NCBI RefSeq assembly: GCF_000020125.1
Contig: NC_010676.1
Span: 2,170,001-2,234,000 of the forward strand
DNA length: 64,000 bases
From: Paraburkholderia phytofirmans PsJN
GTDB lineage: Bacteria > Pseudomonadota > Gammaproteobacteria > Burkholderiales > Burkholderiaceae
Reading direction: 5' to 3'
Numbering within the stretch: the first letter of the stretch is position 1; each line of letters begins with the position of its first letter. The position numbers were made by a program, and so were the translations under genes. Shown here piece by piece: positions 8,769-18,358 of the stretch. The notes under the pieces were generated by a model. The model made no database searches. It was not told where the DNA came from and was given only the letters and a program-made list of their open reading frames with translations.

Positions 8769-9584
8769 ATGCAAACGATGCAAATATCCGACGCCGCGCT
8801 CGAAGCGCGTGCCGCACGCAGCGCACGGTCCGCTAGCGAGCAGCACGTGCGCGAAGAACTGGCCGCGCTGTACCGGCTCGCCGCGCATTTCCGCATGACG
8901 GACATGATCGACACGCACATCACCGCGCGTCTGCCGAGCGCGCCGGGTGAGCCGGCCGCGTTCCTGATCAATCGCTATGGCGTCCTGTTCCACGAGATGC
9001 GCGCTTCGGATCTGGTGAAGATCGATCATCAGGGCAAGGTCGTCGACGAGCGCGCGCGCACCGAGCCCGCACTGTTTCGCGTGAACGCCGCGGGATTCAC
9101 GATCCACTCGGCCATTCATGCCGCGCGGGACGATCTGCATTTCGTGATTCACACGCACACGGCCGCCGGAACCGCTGTATCCGCGCAGGAACAAGGCCTG
9201 CTGCCGATCAGTCAGCATGCGTTGAAGTTCTACGGCAAGCTCGGCTATCACGATTACGAAGGCATCGCGCTGGAACTCGGCGAGCGCGAACGCCTGGTTC
9301 GCGATCTCGGCACCTGCAAGGCGATGATCCTGCGCAATCATGGTTTGCTCGCGGCGGGCGCCACGGCCGCCGAAGCATTCGAAGAGATTTACTTCCTCGA
9401 ACGTGCGTGCCAGGCGCAGATTCAGGCGCTGGCCGGCGGGAGTGCGTTGCGCATCCCGCCGCGCGAAGTCTGCGAATTGACCGCGAGTCAGTTCGATCGC
9501 GAGGATTCGGCGGAAATCGCGGAACTGGCGTGGCAAGCCGCGCTCCGTTTGATCGACGACCCGAAATCCGATTACCGCGCCTAG
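8769..9584 (+). CDS. Class II aldolase/adducin-family protein
   Basis: The 271-residue protein has the class II aldolase fold used by fuculose-phosphate and ribulose-phosphate aldolases. Metal-binding His residues are visible in FVIHTHTAAG (near residue 130) and LRNHGLLAAG (near residue 193). An N-terminal DTHITARLP motif matches the substrate-binding loop. The family includes real aldolases and non-aldolase members, and this subgroup is often annotated only as a class II aldolase. GGAG lies about eight bases before the ATG. The gene sits alone between the porin terminator and a convergent OsmC gene. Confidence 0.88.
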   Translation: MQTMQISDAALEARAARSARSASEQHVREELAALYRLAAHFRMTDMIDTHITARLPSAPGEPAAFLINRYGVLFHEMRASDLVKIDHQGKVVDERARTEPALFRVNAAGFTIHSAIHAARDDLHFVIHTHTAAGTAVSAQEQGLLPISQHALKFYGKLGYHDYEGIALELGERERLVRDLGTCKAMILRNHGLLAAGATAAEAFEEIYFLERACQAQIQALAGGSALRIPPREVCELTASQFDREDSAEIAELAWQAALRLIDDPKSDYRA

Positions 9585-9710
9585 CCTGATTTCCCGTGTC
9601 GTTGCCTTGCGCTCAGCGCGCATGGAGACGACACGGTTCGAATTAAGTTCGCATGACTGATCTATCAAACGGCGTCGTCGTCACCTTCGCGCCGCCCTGC
9701 ATCGCCCAGT

Positions 9711-10283
9711 TCACCCGACCAGAAGAGTCGATTTCAAAGGAACGGCTTTCGCCAGATTGTAGAAATTGGGAGAAGTGGCCATTACAGCGCTGTGGATTTC
9801 AGCGAACTGTTCCCTGGTGCCACTGCCCTTGATACGAACGGTGTAACGCAGGCTCTCGTAGCCGTTGGCCACGTTTGGATCGAGCCCAAGAAATCCTCGC
9901 AGGTCGATGTCGCCTTCCGTTTCGATCTCGAGAGACTCGAGCGTAATTCCGCGCACAGCGCACTGCGCCACGTATCCCACCGTCATGCAGGCGTTCAGCG
10001 CCGCGATCAGATGCTCCTGAGGATTGGCGAACTGGTTCGAGCCGCCGAGTTCGCGAGGCTCGTCGATATCGATCGTGAATCTGCGCGACACGTCCCGTCC
10101 TCCGATCGCGAATCCCTTGATCTCGGAGTGACTATGGGCCTGGCCTTGCCAGGTCGTCGCCACGCGCCAACTGGTGGTGGCTTTCGATGCATCACCCTTG
10201 ACGCCTTCGATCAGGGAGAACAGGTCGTCGACATTGAGGCCGTTGACGATATGGGATTCTTGGGTCTGTGCATTGGCATTCAT
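9711..10283 (-). CDS. OsmC-family peroxide-detoxification-like protein
   Basis: The 190-residue protein belongs to the OsmC/Ohr superfamily, thiol peroxidases that use two Cys to reduce organic hydroperoxides. The family core is visible as PQEHLIAALNACMTVGYVAQ, with a further Cys nine residues after the first (CMTVGYVAQC). That spacing is shorter than in classical Ohr, so activity needs testing. The ATG at 10281-10283 is preceded by GAGGAG (10291-10296); an in-frame TTG six codons upstream overlaps that site and is rejected. The long N-terminal extension before the OsmC domain is seen in YhfA/OsmC-like relatives. Confidence 0.85.
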   Translation of the reverse strand: MNANAQTQESHIVNGLNVDDLFSLIEGVKGDASKATTSWRVATTWQGQAHSHSEIKGFAIGGRDVSRRFTIDIDEPRELGGSNQFANPQEHLIAALNACMTVGYVAQCAVRGITLESLEIETEGDIDLRGFLGLDPNVANGYESLRYTVRIKGSGTREQFAEIHSAVMATSPNFYNLAKAVPLKSTLLVG

Positions 10284-10768
10284 GTTCCAACTCCTCGACA
10301 AAACGTGGATTGTTCAGCTTCGGAAAATCTCATTGCAGAGTGGCGAGCGCGGTCTGGATGCGCATGTCTGGTCTGCGTGATGTCACCGTCACTACCAGCC
10401 CAAAACCAGGCGGCTGACCTGGCATTCCGGTGGTTCAAATGTACGATTGGGAAGCGCGGCGTTCTATGATCAGGTCGCCGTAAGATATGACCGAAACGCC
10501 TGATCAGGTTCGACGCGTGTGAATGGACGTTGCGTGCGGCAAGGCACGGGCACGCTCACGGCGACCGTTTGAAAGATCGTCGAGCGCACCGCCTACGTGA
10601 TCTCGTGTGCGAACGCAGCAATCGACCATGCTAGGCTACGCGTAGCGCTCGTCCCAGATGGTCAATTCCGGCGTCAGGCAGGAAAGGAAACACCGAAAGT
10701 TCACGTTGCCCGAATATCCGAGTCCGCTCGCTCGTTTAATCAAAACGCGGGCGATATAAGGTGGATCG
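10284..10768. other. Divergent promoter region between the OsmC gene and the RND efflux operon
   Basis: This 485-bp gap separates two divergent transcription units. It holds two perfect palindromes, CCTGATCAGG (10499-10508) and GCTACGCGTAGC (10635-10646), the second about 120 bp before the efflux operon start. No complete gene or recognisable transposase remnant was identified. Confidence 0.45.
10635..10646. promoter_or_regulatory. Candidate operator palindrome upstream of the RND operon
   Basis: GCTACGCGTAGC is a perfect 12-bp palindrome 122 bp before the outer-membrane-factor start. Such dyads are typical of TetR or LysR-type control of efflux pumps, but no regulator gene lies beside it, so the assignment is only positional. 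Confidence 0.25.
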
Positions 10769-12289
10769 ATGATCGACGTCAACCAGCGTATTCTCCGGCA
10801 GCGGCGCCTGTGCGTCGTGCTATGCGGCTGCGCCGCGGTGGCCGGCTGCATGGTCGGTCCTGACTACCGCACTCCCCCCGCGCCGGCTACCGACACCTAC
10901 ACCGCCTCGCCACTGCCCGAGCAAACGGCCTCTTCGCCAGGGGCGGCCGGCTTGCCGCAACGCTTCGTGCCGGGACAGGACATTCCCGCCGCCTGGTGGG
11001 TGCTCTTTCATTGCGAACCGCTCGATACGCTGATCCGTCAGGCGCTCGTCAACAGTCCGAACATTGCCGCGGCGCAAGCGGCATTGCGGCAGGCGCGCGA
11101 AAACTTCTCGGCGCAAGCCGGCGGCACCCTTCTGCCCAGCGTCGATGCGCAACTCGGCGCCACGCGCCAGAAATTTAACGGCATCACGTTCGGCGAGCCC
11201 GGAGTCGTGGAGGAATTCAATCTCTATAACGCGTCGGTGAACGTGTCGTACAAACTCGACGTGTTCGGCGGCACACGGCGCGAACTCGAAGCGTTGCACG
11301 CGCAAGTCGATTACCAGCGCTTCCAGTTGCAGGCCGCCTATCTCGCGATGTCGGCGAACATCGTGACCGCTGCCGTGAAGGAGGCGTCGTTGCGCGCGCA
11401 GATCGAGGCGACCGAACAGATCGCCGCACAAGAAGACGAGCAATTCACCGTACTTGGCAAGCAGTTCGAACTAGGCGGCGTGGGCCGCACGGCGGTGCTC
11501 GCACAGCAGACCCTATTGGCGCAGACCCGCGCAACGCTGCCGCCTCTGCAACAGCAACTCGACCAGGTGCGCCACCAGCTCGCCGTGCTGGCCGGCAAAC
11601 TGCCCAGCGATACCGCCTTGCCCGAATTCAGGCTCGAGATGTTTTCGTTACCCGAGGCGCTGCCTGTCAGCCTGCCATCCGCGCTAGTGCAACAGCGGCC
11701 CGACATTCTCGCCGCCGATGCCGTGCTGCATCAGGCCAGCGCGCAAATCGGCGTGGCCACCGCCGCGATGTATCCGCAGATTACGCTGTCGGCCAGCTAC
11801 GGCGCCGAGGCGCTCACGCCGGCGCAGGTGTTCAAGGCGGGCAGCACGATCTGGAGCCTCGGCGCGGGCCTGCTGCAACCGGTCTTCCACGGCGGACAGT
11901 TGAGCGCGCAGAAGCGCGCGGCGGAGGCGGCGTACGAGCAGGCCGACGCGCAATACCGCGAAACGGTGCTGCTGGCGTTCCAGAACGTCGCGGATTCGCT
12001 GCGCGCGCTCGATCACGACGCGACCGGCCTGCAAGCGCAGACGCAGGCGTGGCACGCCGCGAACGACTCGCTGGAACTGACGCGTGGGCAATATCGCGTC
12101 GGCGGGGTGAGCTACCTGTCGCTTCTCGATGCGCAACGCCAGTACCAGCAAACGGTAGTGAGCCTCGCGCAGGCGCAAGCCGCCCGCTACGCCGACACCG
12201 CAGCGCTCTTCCAGGCGCTCGGCGGCGGCTGGTGGAACGCCGCCGTGCCGGCCGCCGCCGCAGCATCCGCAGCCGCAGCCGCGCATTGA
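10769..12289 (+). CDS. RND efflux outer-membrane lipoprotein (OprM/NodT family)
   Basis: The 506-residue protein forms the TolC-like outer-membrane channel of a tripartite efflux pump. A lipoprotein signal ends VAGC, with the acylated Cys at residue 27, followed by MVGPDY, the hallmark of the NodT family. Two outer-membrane efflux repeats follow, and the C-terminal stretch before the Ala-rich tail is YADTAALFQALGGGWW, a classic family ending. AAGGTGG precedes the ATG. It is the first gene of a three-gene operon in the order channel, fusion protein, pump, which differs from the more common order with the channel last. Confidence 0.93.
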   Translation: MIDVNQRILRQRRLCVVLCGCAAVAGCMVGPDYRTPPAPATDTYTASPLPEQTASSPGAAGLPQRFVPGQDIPAAWWVLFHCEPLDTLIRQALVNSPNIAAAQAALRQARENFSAQAGGTLLPSVDAQLGATRQKFNGITFGEPGVVEEFNLYNASVNVSYKLDVFGGTRRELEALHAQVDYQRFQLQAAYLAMSANIVTAAVKEASLRAQIEATEQIAAQEDEQFTVLGKQFELGGVGRTAVLAQQTLLAQTRATLPPLQQQLDQVRHQLAVLAGKLPSDTALPEFRLEMFSLPEALPVSLPSALVQQRPDILAADAVLHQASAQIGVATAAMYPQITLSASYGAEALTPAQVFKAGSTIWSLGAGLLQPVFHGGQLSAQKRAAEAAYEQADAQYRETVLLAFQNVADSLRALDHDATGLQAQTQAWHAANDSLELTRGQYRVGGVSYLSLLDAQRQYQQTVVSLAQAQAARYADTAALFQALGGGWWNAAVPAAAAASAAAAAH

Positions 12290-12362
12290 CACAGCCCGGC
12301 AGGACGCTCGCCGCACCGCTCGTTGCAACACGCTTCGCCCAATGCCGTGCAAGGACATCACG

Positions 12363-13514
12363 ATGACCGAACGAAAACCGATGACAAAACGGATGGTGAT
12401 CATGCTGATCTGCGTGGGCCTGCTGCTGGCCGCGCTCGTCGGCTTCAACGTGTTCCGCGCGCACATGATCGCGAAATTCATGTCGGGTAACGCAGCGCCG
12501 CCCGCCACGGTCTCGGCGGTCGTCGCCCGTTATCAGCAATGGCAACCGCAGCTTGCGGCGGTCGGCAGCCTGCGCGCCGTGCGCGGCGTGGATGTCACCA
12601 CCGAAGTCGCGGGCCTCGTACGCGAAGTCGCCTTCAGCTCGGGACAGGAAGCGAGAGCCGGGCAGGTTCTCATCCGACTCAACGCCGATAGCGACGTGGC
12701 GCTGCTCCGGTCGCTAGAGGCATCCGCCGAGCTCGCGCAGACCGTCTACACGCGCGACAAAGCGCAGTACGACATCAAGGCGATCGCCAAGGCGCAGCTC
12801 GACGCCGACGCCGCCGACCTGAAGGTCAAGAAGGCGCAAGTCGCGCAACAGGCCGCGCTCGTCGACAAGAAGACGATTCGCGCGCCGTTCGCCGGGCGCC
12901 TGGGCATTACCACGATCAATCCCGGGCAATACATCAATCCGGGCGACGCGATCGTCACGCTCCAGGCCATCGATCCGATCTACGCCGATTTCTACCTGCC
13001 GCAGCAGCAACTCGGCCAGCTCGCGATCGGCCAGACCATCGTGGTCGATACCAACGCATACAGCGGCCAAACGTTCGTGGGCAAGATCCAGTCGGTCAGC
13101 CCGAAGGTCGACAGCACCACGCGCAACGTGCAGATCGAAGCGAGCGTGGACAACCGGGAGCGCAAGCTGCTGCCGGGCATGTACGCGAACGTGAAGATCG
13201 ACGCGGGCGCGGGCCAGCGCTACCTGACGCTGCCGCAAACCGCCATCACGTACAACCCCTATGGCGCGACCGTATTCATCGTCAAGCCGGGCACGCAACC
13301 CAATGCGCAGGGTAAGGCGCTGCCCGTCGCGCAGCAGGTGTTCGTCACACCCGGCCCGACGCGCGGCGATCAGGTCGCGATCCTCAAAGGGGTCGACGAC
13401 GGCGCGCAAGTCGTGACGAGCGGGCAACTCAAGCTGAAAAACGGCACGCCGCTCGTCATCAATAACAGCGTGCAGCCGGCGGACGATCCGAACCCGACGC
13501 CTCAGGAACAATAG
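12363..13514 (+). CDS. RND efflux periplasmic fusion protein (MexA/AcrA family)
   Basis: The 383-residue subunit links the inner-membrane pump to the outer-membrane channel. One N-terminal membrane anchor (about residues 9-29) is followed by a lipoyl/barrel-sandwich half (VTTEVAGLVREVAFSSGQ), a short helical hairpin, the second lipoyl half (IRAPFAGRLGITTINPGQY) and the beta-barrel domain. The anchor is a membrane helix, not a lipobox. The ATG at 12363 has AAGGA seven bases upstream; an ATG seven codons earlier lacks one. It sits 73 bp after the channel gene and 12 bp before the pump gene. Confidence 0.93.
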   Translation: MTERKPMTKRMVIMLICVGLLLAALVGFNVFRAHMIAKFMSGNAAPPATVSAVVARYQQWQPQLAAVGSLRAVRGVDVTTEVAGLVREVAFSSGQEARAGQVLIRLNADSDVALLRSLEASAELAQTVYTRDKAQYDIKAIAKAQLDADAADLKVKKAQVAQQAALVDKKTIRAPFAGRLGITTINPGQYINPGDAIVTLQAIDPIYADFYLPQQQLGQLAIGQTIVVDTNAYSGQTFVGKIQSVSPKVDSTTRNVQIEASVDNRERKLLPGMYANVKIDAGAGQRYLTLPQTAITYNPYGATVFIVKPGTQPNAQGKALPVAQQVFVTPGPTRGDQVAILKGVDDGAQVVTSGQLKLKNGTPLVINNSVQPADDPNPTPQEQ

Positions 13515-13526
13515 AGAGACCGCGCG

Positions 13527-16500
13527 ATGACCTTCACCGATCTCTTTATCCGGCGGCCCGTGCTGGCCTCGGTGGTCAGTCTGCTGATCCTCGTGCTCGG
13601 ATTGCGCTCGCTGGCCGCCCTGAAAGTTAGCCAGTATCCGCAGACCGAAAACGCCGTCGTGACGATCACCACGGCCTATTACGGCGCGAATGCCGACACC
13701 ATTGCGGGCTTCATCACGCAGCCGCTGGAGGCGGCAATTGCCCAGGCGCAAGGCATCGACTACATGTCGTCGACGAGCAGCACCGGCGTGTCGACCATTA
13801 TCGCCACGCTGCGCCTGAACTACGACGCGAACCGCGCGCTGACCGAGATCAATACGCAGATTGGCTCGGTGCGCAACCAGTTGCCGCCGCAAGCGCAGCA
13901 GCCGGTGCTGACGGTACAGACCGGGCAGACCACCGACGCGATGTACATGGGCTTTTATAGCGACGTGCTGCCGAGCAACAACGTCACGGATTACCTGTTG
14001 CGTGTGGTCAAGCCCAAGCTCGATTCGATCGAAGGCGTGCAGATCGCCGAAATTCTCGGCGGGCGGCAGTTCGCGCTGCGCGCGTGGCTCGATGCGACAC
14101 GGCTCGCCGCGCACGGCGTGACGGCGGCGGACGTATTCACAGCGCTCGGCAACAACAACTATCTCGCGACGCTCGGCACGACCAAAGGCCAAATGGTCAG
14201 TGTCGACCTGAACGCGGGCACGGACCTTCATACCGTCGACGACTTCAAGCAACTTGTCATCAAGCAGAAGAACGGCGCGATCGTGCGCCTCGAAGACGTC
14301 GCCAACGTCGTACTCGGCGCCGACAGCTACGACTTCAACGTCGCGTTCAGCGGCAAGCGTTCGGTGTTCATCGGTATCAAGGTCGCGCCGGACGCCAATA
14401 TTCTCGATGTCGCCAAGCGTGTGAAGGCCATCTTTCCCGGCCTGCAGAAGCAGTTTCCGACCGGCATGACGGGCGAGATCGTGTACGACGCAACCGATTT
14501 CGTCAACACGGCGATCGTCGAAGTCATCAAGACGCTGGTCGAAGCTCTGCTGATCGTCACCGCGGTGATTTTCCTGTTCCTCGGCAGCTTCCGCGCGGTC
14601 GTCGTGCCGCTGATCGCCATGCCGTTGTCGCTGATCGGCACGTTCTTCGTCATGCAGTTGCTCGGCTATTCGATCAATCTGCTGACGCTGCTCGCGCTCG
14701 TGCTTGCAATCGGGCTCGTGGTGGACGACGCGATCATCGTCGTGGAGAACGTGGATCGCCACATGAAGGAGGAAGGCAAGGCGCCATTCGATGCCGCGCT
14801 GATCGCCGCGCGCGAGCTCGGCGGACCGATTCTCGCGATGACCGTCGTGCTGATCGCCGTGTATGCGCCGATCGGTTTTCAGGGCGGCCTGACGGGCGCC
14901 CTCTTCACCGAGTTCGCCTTCTCGCTGGCCGGCGCGGTGACCGTATCCGGCGTGATCGCGCTCACGCTGTCGCCGATGATGTGCTCGCGCTTTTTCCGCG
15001 CGGAACAGGAGTCGGGGCGCTTCGCGCGTTTCGTCGACCGCCAGTTCGAACGCGTTCATCGCGGCTATGGTCGTCTGCTGCACGCCACGCTCGACACCTG
15101 GCCCGTGTTCATCGTGATGGGCGCGCTGCTGCTCGCCGGCACGATCTATCTGTTCATGACGTCGAAATCGGAACTCGCGCCCGAAGAAGATCAGGGAATC
15201 GTGCTGTCGCAAATCCAGGGGCCGCCGAACGCGACCATTCAGCAGATGCAGACCTACGCGGACCAGGTCTTCAATATCTCCAAGGCGCTGCCCGAATATT
15301 CGCAGATGTTCCAACTCACCGGCGCACCGACACTGAACCAGGGGATCGGCGGCGTGCTGTTCAAGACATGGGATCAGCGCAGCAAAGGCGCGGGCGCGTT
15401 GCAGCAGGAATTGCAGCAGAAATGGAATCAGATTGCCGGCGCGCGCGTCGCGGCGTTTCAGTTTCCACCGCTGCCGGGCTCGCAGGGCTTGCCGGTGCAG
15501 TTCGTGATCAGCACGACCGAGCCGTTCGAGAACCTCAACGAGGTCTCGCAGGCAGTTCTGCAACAAGCCCGCGCGAGCGGGATGTTTTTCTTCGTCGACA
15601 GCGATCTCAAGCTCGACAAGCCGGAAGCCACGCTCGTTGTCGACCGCGACAAGGTCGCTTCGCTCGGGCTCTCGCAGAGCGACGTCGGGCAGGCGCTCGG
15701 GTCCGCGCTCGGCGGCGGCTATGTCAACTACTTCTCGATCGCCGGGCGCTCTTACAAGGTGATTCCGCAGGTGTTGCAGACCGACCGTCTGAATCCTTCG
15801 CAGGTGCTCGATTATTATTTGCGCACGCCGGACGGCAGCGTCATTCCGGCATCGACGATCGCGCATCTCGAACACAACGTCGTGCCGGAATCGATCAACC
15901 ATTTCCAGCAACTGAACTCGGCGACGATCTCCGGCGTGATCGTGCCTGGCGTGTCACAGGGCGAGGTGCTCGATTTTCTGCGTAAGGCGACCGCGCAGGC
16001 CGCGCCCGCAGGCTATTCGGCGGATTACTCGGGGCAATCGCGGCAATTCGTGCAGGAGTCCGGCGGGTTCGTCATCACACTGCTGTTCGCGACGATCATC
16101 GTGTTCCTTGCGCTTGCGGCGCAATTCGAGAGTTTCCGCGACCCGATCGTGATTCTGGTTTCGGTACCCATGGCGCTGTTCGGCGCGCTGATCTTCATCA
16201 ACATCGGTTTGACGACGCTGAACATCTACACGCAGGTCGGGCTCGTCACGCTGATGGGGCTCGTCAGCAAGCACGGCATCCTGATCGTCCAGTTCGCCAA
16301 CGAACTGCAACACGCCGGCCGGTCGAAGCGCGAAGCGCTGGAAGAAGCGGCGGGCGTGCGGCTGCGCCCGATTCTGATGACGACGGCGGCGATGGCGCTC
16401 GGCGTCCTGCCGCTCGTGGTCGCCTCGGGCGCGGGCGCCGCGGGCCGCAACGCGATGGGCCTCGTGATCTTCACGGGGCTGTCGATCGGCACGCTCTTCA

Positions 16501-16580
16501 CGTTGTTCGTGGTGCCCGCCATGTATATGTTTCTCGCCGCCGACCATCATCGGGACGCGGGCGTGCCGAAGGCGGGCTAA
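13527..16580 (+). CDS. RND multidrug efflux pump, HAE1 family inner-membrane transporter
   Basis: This 1017-residue proton-driven pump has the AcrB/MexB layout: one N-terminal helix (FIRRPVLASVVSLLILVLGL), a large periplasmic porter loop, six helices, a second loop and a final set of helices. The proton-relay aspartates are present in GLVVDDAIIVVENVDRH in the fourth membrane helix. A conserved GRNAMGLVIFTGLSIGTLF motif lies near the end. It closes the operon with the channel and fusion protein. Substrates cannot be read from sequence; the closest general class is drug/solvent HAE1 pumps. Confidence 0.94.
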   Translation: MTFTDLFIRRPVLASVVSLLILVLGLRSLAALKVSQYPQTENAVVTITTAYYGANADTIAGFITQPLEAAIAQAQGIDYMSSTSSTGVSTIIATLRLNYDANRALTEINTQIGSVRNQLPPQAQQPVLTVQTGQTTDAMYMGFYSDVLPSNNVTDYLLRVVKPKLDSIEGVQIAEILGGRQFALRAWLDATRLAAHGVTAADVFTALGNNNYLATLGTTKGQMVSVDLNAGTDLHTVDDFKQLVIKQKNGAIVRLEDVANVVLGADSYDFNVAFSGKRSVFIGIKVAPDANILDVAKRVKAIFPGLQKQFPTGMTGEIVYDATDFVNTAIVEVIKTLVEALLIVTAVIFLFLGSFRAVVVPLIAMPLSLIGTFFVMQLLGYSINLLTLLALVLAIGLVVDDAIIVVENVDRHMKEEGKAPFDAALIAARELGGPILAMTVVLIAVYAPIGFQGGLTGALFTEFAFSLAGAVTVSGVIALTLSPMMCSRFFRAEQESGRFARFVDRQFERVHRGYGRLLHATLDTWPVFIVMGALLLAGTIYLFMTSKSELAPEEDQGIVLSQIQGPPNATIQQMQTYADQVFNISKALPEYSQMFQLTGAPTLNQGIGGVLFKTWDQRSKGAGALQQELQQKWNQIAGARVAAFQFPPLPGSQGLPVQFVISTTEPFENLNEVSQAVLQQARASGMFFFVDSDLKLDKPEATLVVDRDKVASLGLSQSDVGQALGSALGGGYVNYFSIAGRSYKVIPQVLQTDRLNPSQVLDYYLRTPDGSVIPASTIAHLEHNVVPESINHFQQLNSATISGVIVPGVSQGEVLDFLRKATAQAAPAGYSADYSGQSRQFVQESGGFVITLLFATIIVFLALAAQFESFRDPIVILVSVPMALFGALIFINIGLTTLNIYTQVGLVTLMGLVSKHGILIVQFANELQHAGRSKREALEEAAGVRLRPILMTTAAMALGVLPLVVASGAGAAGRNAMGLVIFTGLSIGTLFTLFVVPAMYMFLAADHHRDAGVPKAG

Positions 16581-16611
16581 GACAGCGCAGCGGCTCGCCT
16601 TCGACGCCTGC

Positions 16612-18105
16612 TTACTGCGGACGCGGGAAGCCGAGCGCGTCGGCCTGCGTTCTCAGCTCCGCAAAGCGGCCGCCCACCGCGCTGACTGCCGTATTGGGAA
16701 CGGCGCTTTGCGCTGTGACCTGACTCTTGTCGAGCTGTCCGATGCCTGTTGCGCCCGAAGCGCCAGTGGCCGCCGACGCCGAGCACTCCGCGCCGAAGAC
16801 ACCTTGTGTGACCGCGATGGCCGGCGCATCGGTGCGTGGCGCGTCCGCCAGATCCAACGCATACGCGAGGTTGACCGTTGCCGGGTCGCTGCCTCGCGCG
16901 CCGAGCGGGTCGAGCCCGAAGCGCCACGCGAGCAACTGGTGGATCGAACTGGGATCGAACGGATAACGCGACACGCTGTTCGCACGCACCCGCGGTCCGA
17001 GCAGCACGCACGGTACGCGAAACCCGAGCCGCCCGTCGTTGCCCAACGCGCTTTCAGCGGCGGACACGGTTCTCACCGGCGGCGCGACATGTTCCATGAA
17101 ACCGCCCCACTCGTCGTAGACAATGATCACGAGCGTCTTGCTCCAGTTCGGACCCGTGCGCAGCGCGTCGTAGATCTGTCCCAGCAGCACCTGGCCGTTG
17201 CGCACGTCCGCATGCGGATGGTCGTCGTTCGAGGTCCCCTGTGCTTCGCCGCCGAAACTCGGATCGACCATGCAGAACGACGGGAGCGTGCCCGCGGCGG
17301 CATCGGTGAGAAAATCGGCAAACAGCTTGGAACGCCCGACATAGCGGGTTCCGTAGAGCGCCGTGAACGGCACGTCGTGGAAGTAGTACGTCGACGAGAT
17401 GTTCTTTGCATCCAGGCGGTCCCAGATGGTCGGCAGCGACGATATGTCGAGCGTGTCGCTGAGACGGTCCGTCTCACCGCTATGCAGGTAGACCCGGTTC
17501 GGGTACGTGTCGGCGAGAATGCCGCTCATGTAATAGTCGCACACGGTGTACTGCGCGACCGCCCCCTGGTAGAACTGCAGATCCGCGGCCTGGAAATAGC
17601 CGATCGGCAGCAAGTCGCCGGGCGTGAGGCTGGTGCCAGGCGTCAGCAGAAAGCCGTTCATCGCGCCGTTTGCCAGGTGAACGCGCCCGGCCTCGTACGC
17701 GTGATTCGGGTCCGCATAGGCGCAGCCCTGAAAGCCATAGGCCGCATTGGCGGTGAGCGCGAATGACCCGCGCGCCGTGCCGAATGCATCGGTGAACGTG
17801 CGGCCTGCCTGTGCGCTTTCGGCATTCGGCACCCACCCCAGCAAATGGTCGAAGGAACGGTTTTCCATCGTGACGAGCACGATATGGTCGATGCCGGAAG
17901 TCGACGGGTCGGGCAATGGGGGACGCGGAAGGTTTGCGCGATCAGGTGGGATCGCACCGATCACAGGATTCGTCGACCCGCCTGACCCGCCGCTTCCGCC
18001 CCCGCCCCCACCTCCACCACATGCCGACAATGCAACGGAACTTGCCAGCGCAGCGAGAATTTTCCGGCGTGCAAGGTCCGGAGGATTGGTGGGCCGAGTG
18101 GTCAT
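16612..18105 (-). CDS. Secreted phosphoesterase, phospholipase C/acid phosphatase family
   Basis: The 497-residue protein belongs to the phosphoesterase family that holds bacterial phospholipase C and AcpA-type acid phosphatases. The metal/nucleophile region HIVLVTMENRSFDHLLG lies near residues 74-90, and YDEWGGFMEHVAPP near residue 340 is also family-typical. The N terminus has an Arg pair followed by a hydrophobic core and LSACG, then a Gly/Ser-rich spacer, so it is probably a lipoprotein; Tat export is possible but not certain. AAGGAG lies nine bases before the ATG at 18103-18105. It converges on the end of the RND operon. The substrate (phospholipid or phosphomonoester) is undetermined. 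Confidence 0.88.
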   Translation of the reverse strand: MTTRPTNPPDLARRKILAALASSVALSACGGGGGGGGSGGSGGSTNPVIGAIPPDRANLPRPPLPDPSTSGIDHIVLVTMENRSFDHLLGWVPNAESAQAGRTFTDAFGTARGSFALTANAAYGFQGCAYADPNHAYEAGRVHLANGAMNGFLLTPGTSLTPGDLLPIGYFQAADLQFYQGAVAQYTVCDYYMSGILADTYPNRVYLHSGETDRLSDTLDISSLPTIWDRLDAKNISSTYYFHDVPFTALYGTRYVGRSKLFADFLTDAAAGTLPSFCMVDPSFGGEAQGTSNDDHPHADVRNGQVLLGQIYDALRTGPNWSKTLVIIVYDEWGGFMEHVAPPVRTVSAAESALGNDGRLGFRVPCVLLGPRVRANSVSRYPFDPSSIHQLLAWRFGLDPLGARGSDPATVNLAYALDLADAPRTDAPAIAVTQGVFGAECSASAATGASGATGIGQLDKSQVTAQSAVPNTAVSAVGGRFAELRTQADALGFPRPQ

Positions 18106-18262
18106 TGTACTGTCTCCTTGGTTCGATATGCAGGTCGTGCGGCTGTATGGATGCCGCCAGGCAACTCTGTCGAGTGGGTAGCATTTAACGTTCCCCCCGC
18201 CGATACGCGTACCGGCGGCTTGCGCCCACAAAGGCGCTGAACGTTTTACACATCGGTGGTTA

Positions 18263-18300
18263 ACATATGTTGCATTTAATATTTTTCTGGCAACATATGT
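18263..18300. promoter_or_regulatory. Candidate operator: repeated ACATATGT dyad
   Basis: An 11-bp element ACATATGTTGC at 18263-18273 is repeated exactly in inverted orientation at 18290-18300, with 16 AT-rich bases between. Each arm contains the self-complementary octamer ACATATGT, so each could be a binding site by itself. It lies 59 bp upstream of the glutamate/aspartate binding-protein gene and 158 bp upstream of the divergent phosphoesterase gene. The local AT-richness suggests a real promoter region. The regulator is unknown. Confidence 0.5.
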
Positions 18301-18358
18301 ATCAGGCCAGCCGCGCAGGTGCGCAGAGACTGGTTCTCACCACGATGGGGTAATTGCT

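Noticed and set aside
10302..10768. Possible transposase remnant in the gap before the efflux operon
   Set aside because: Six-frame reading gave no stretch recognisable as a transposase or integrase.
12714..15911. A very long open frame (over 1000 codons) antisense to the efflux fusion protein and pump genes
   Set aside because: Its product is Arg/Asp/His-rich and low in family likeness; such frames arise opposite GC-rich genes because of third-position bias. The plus-strand genes have clear domains.
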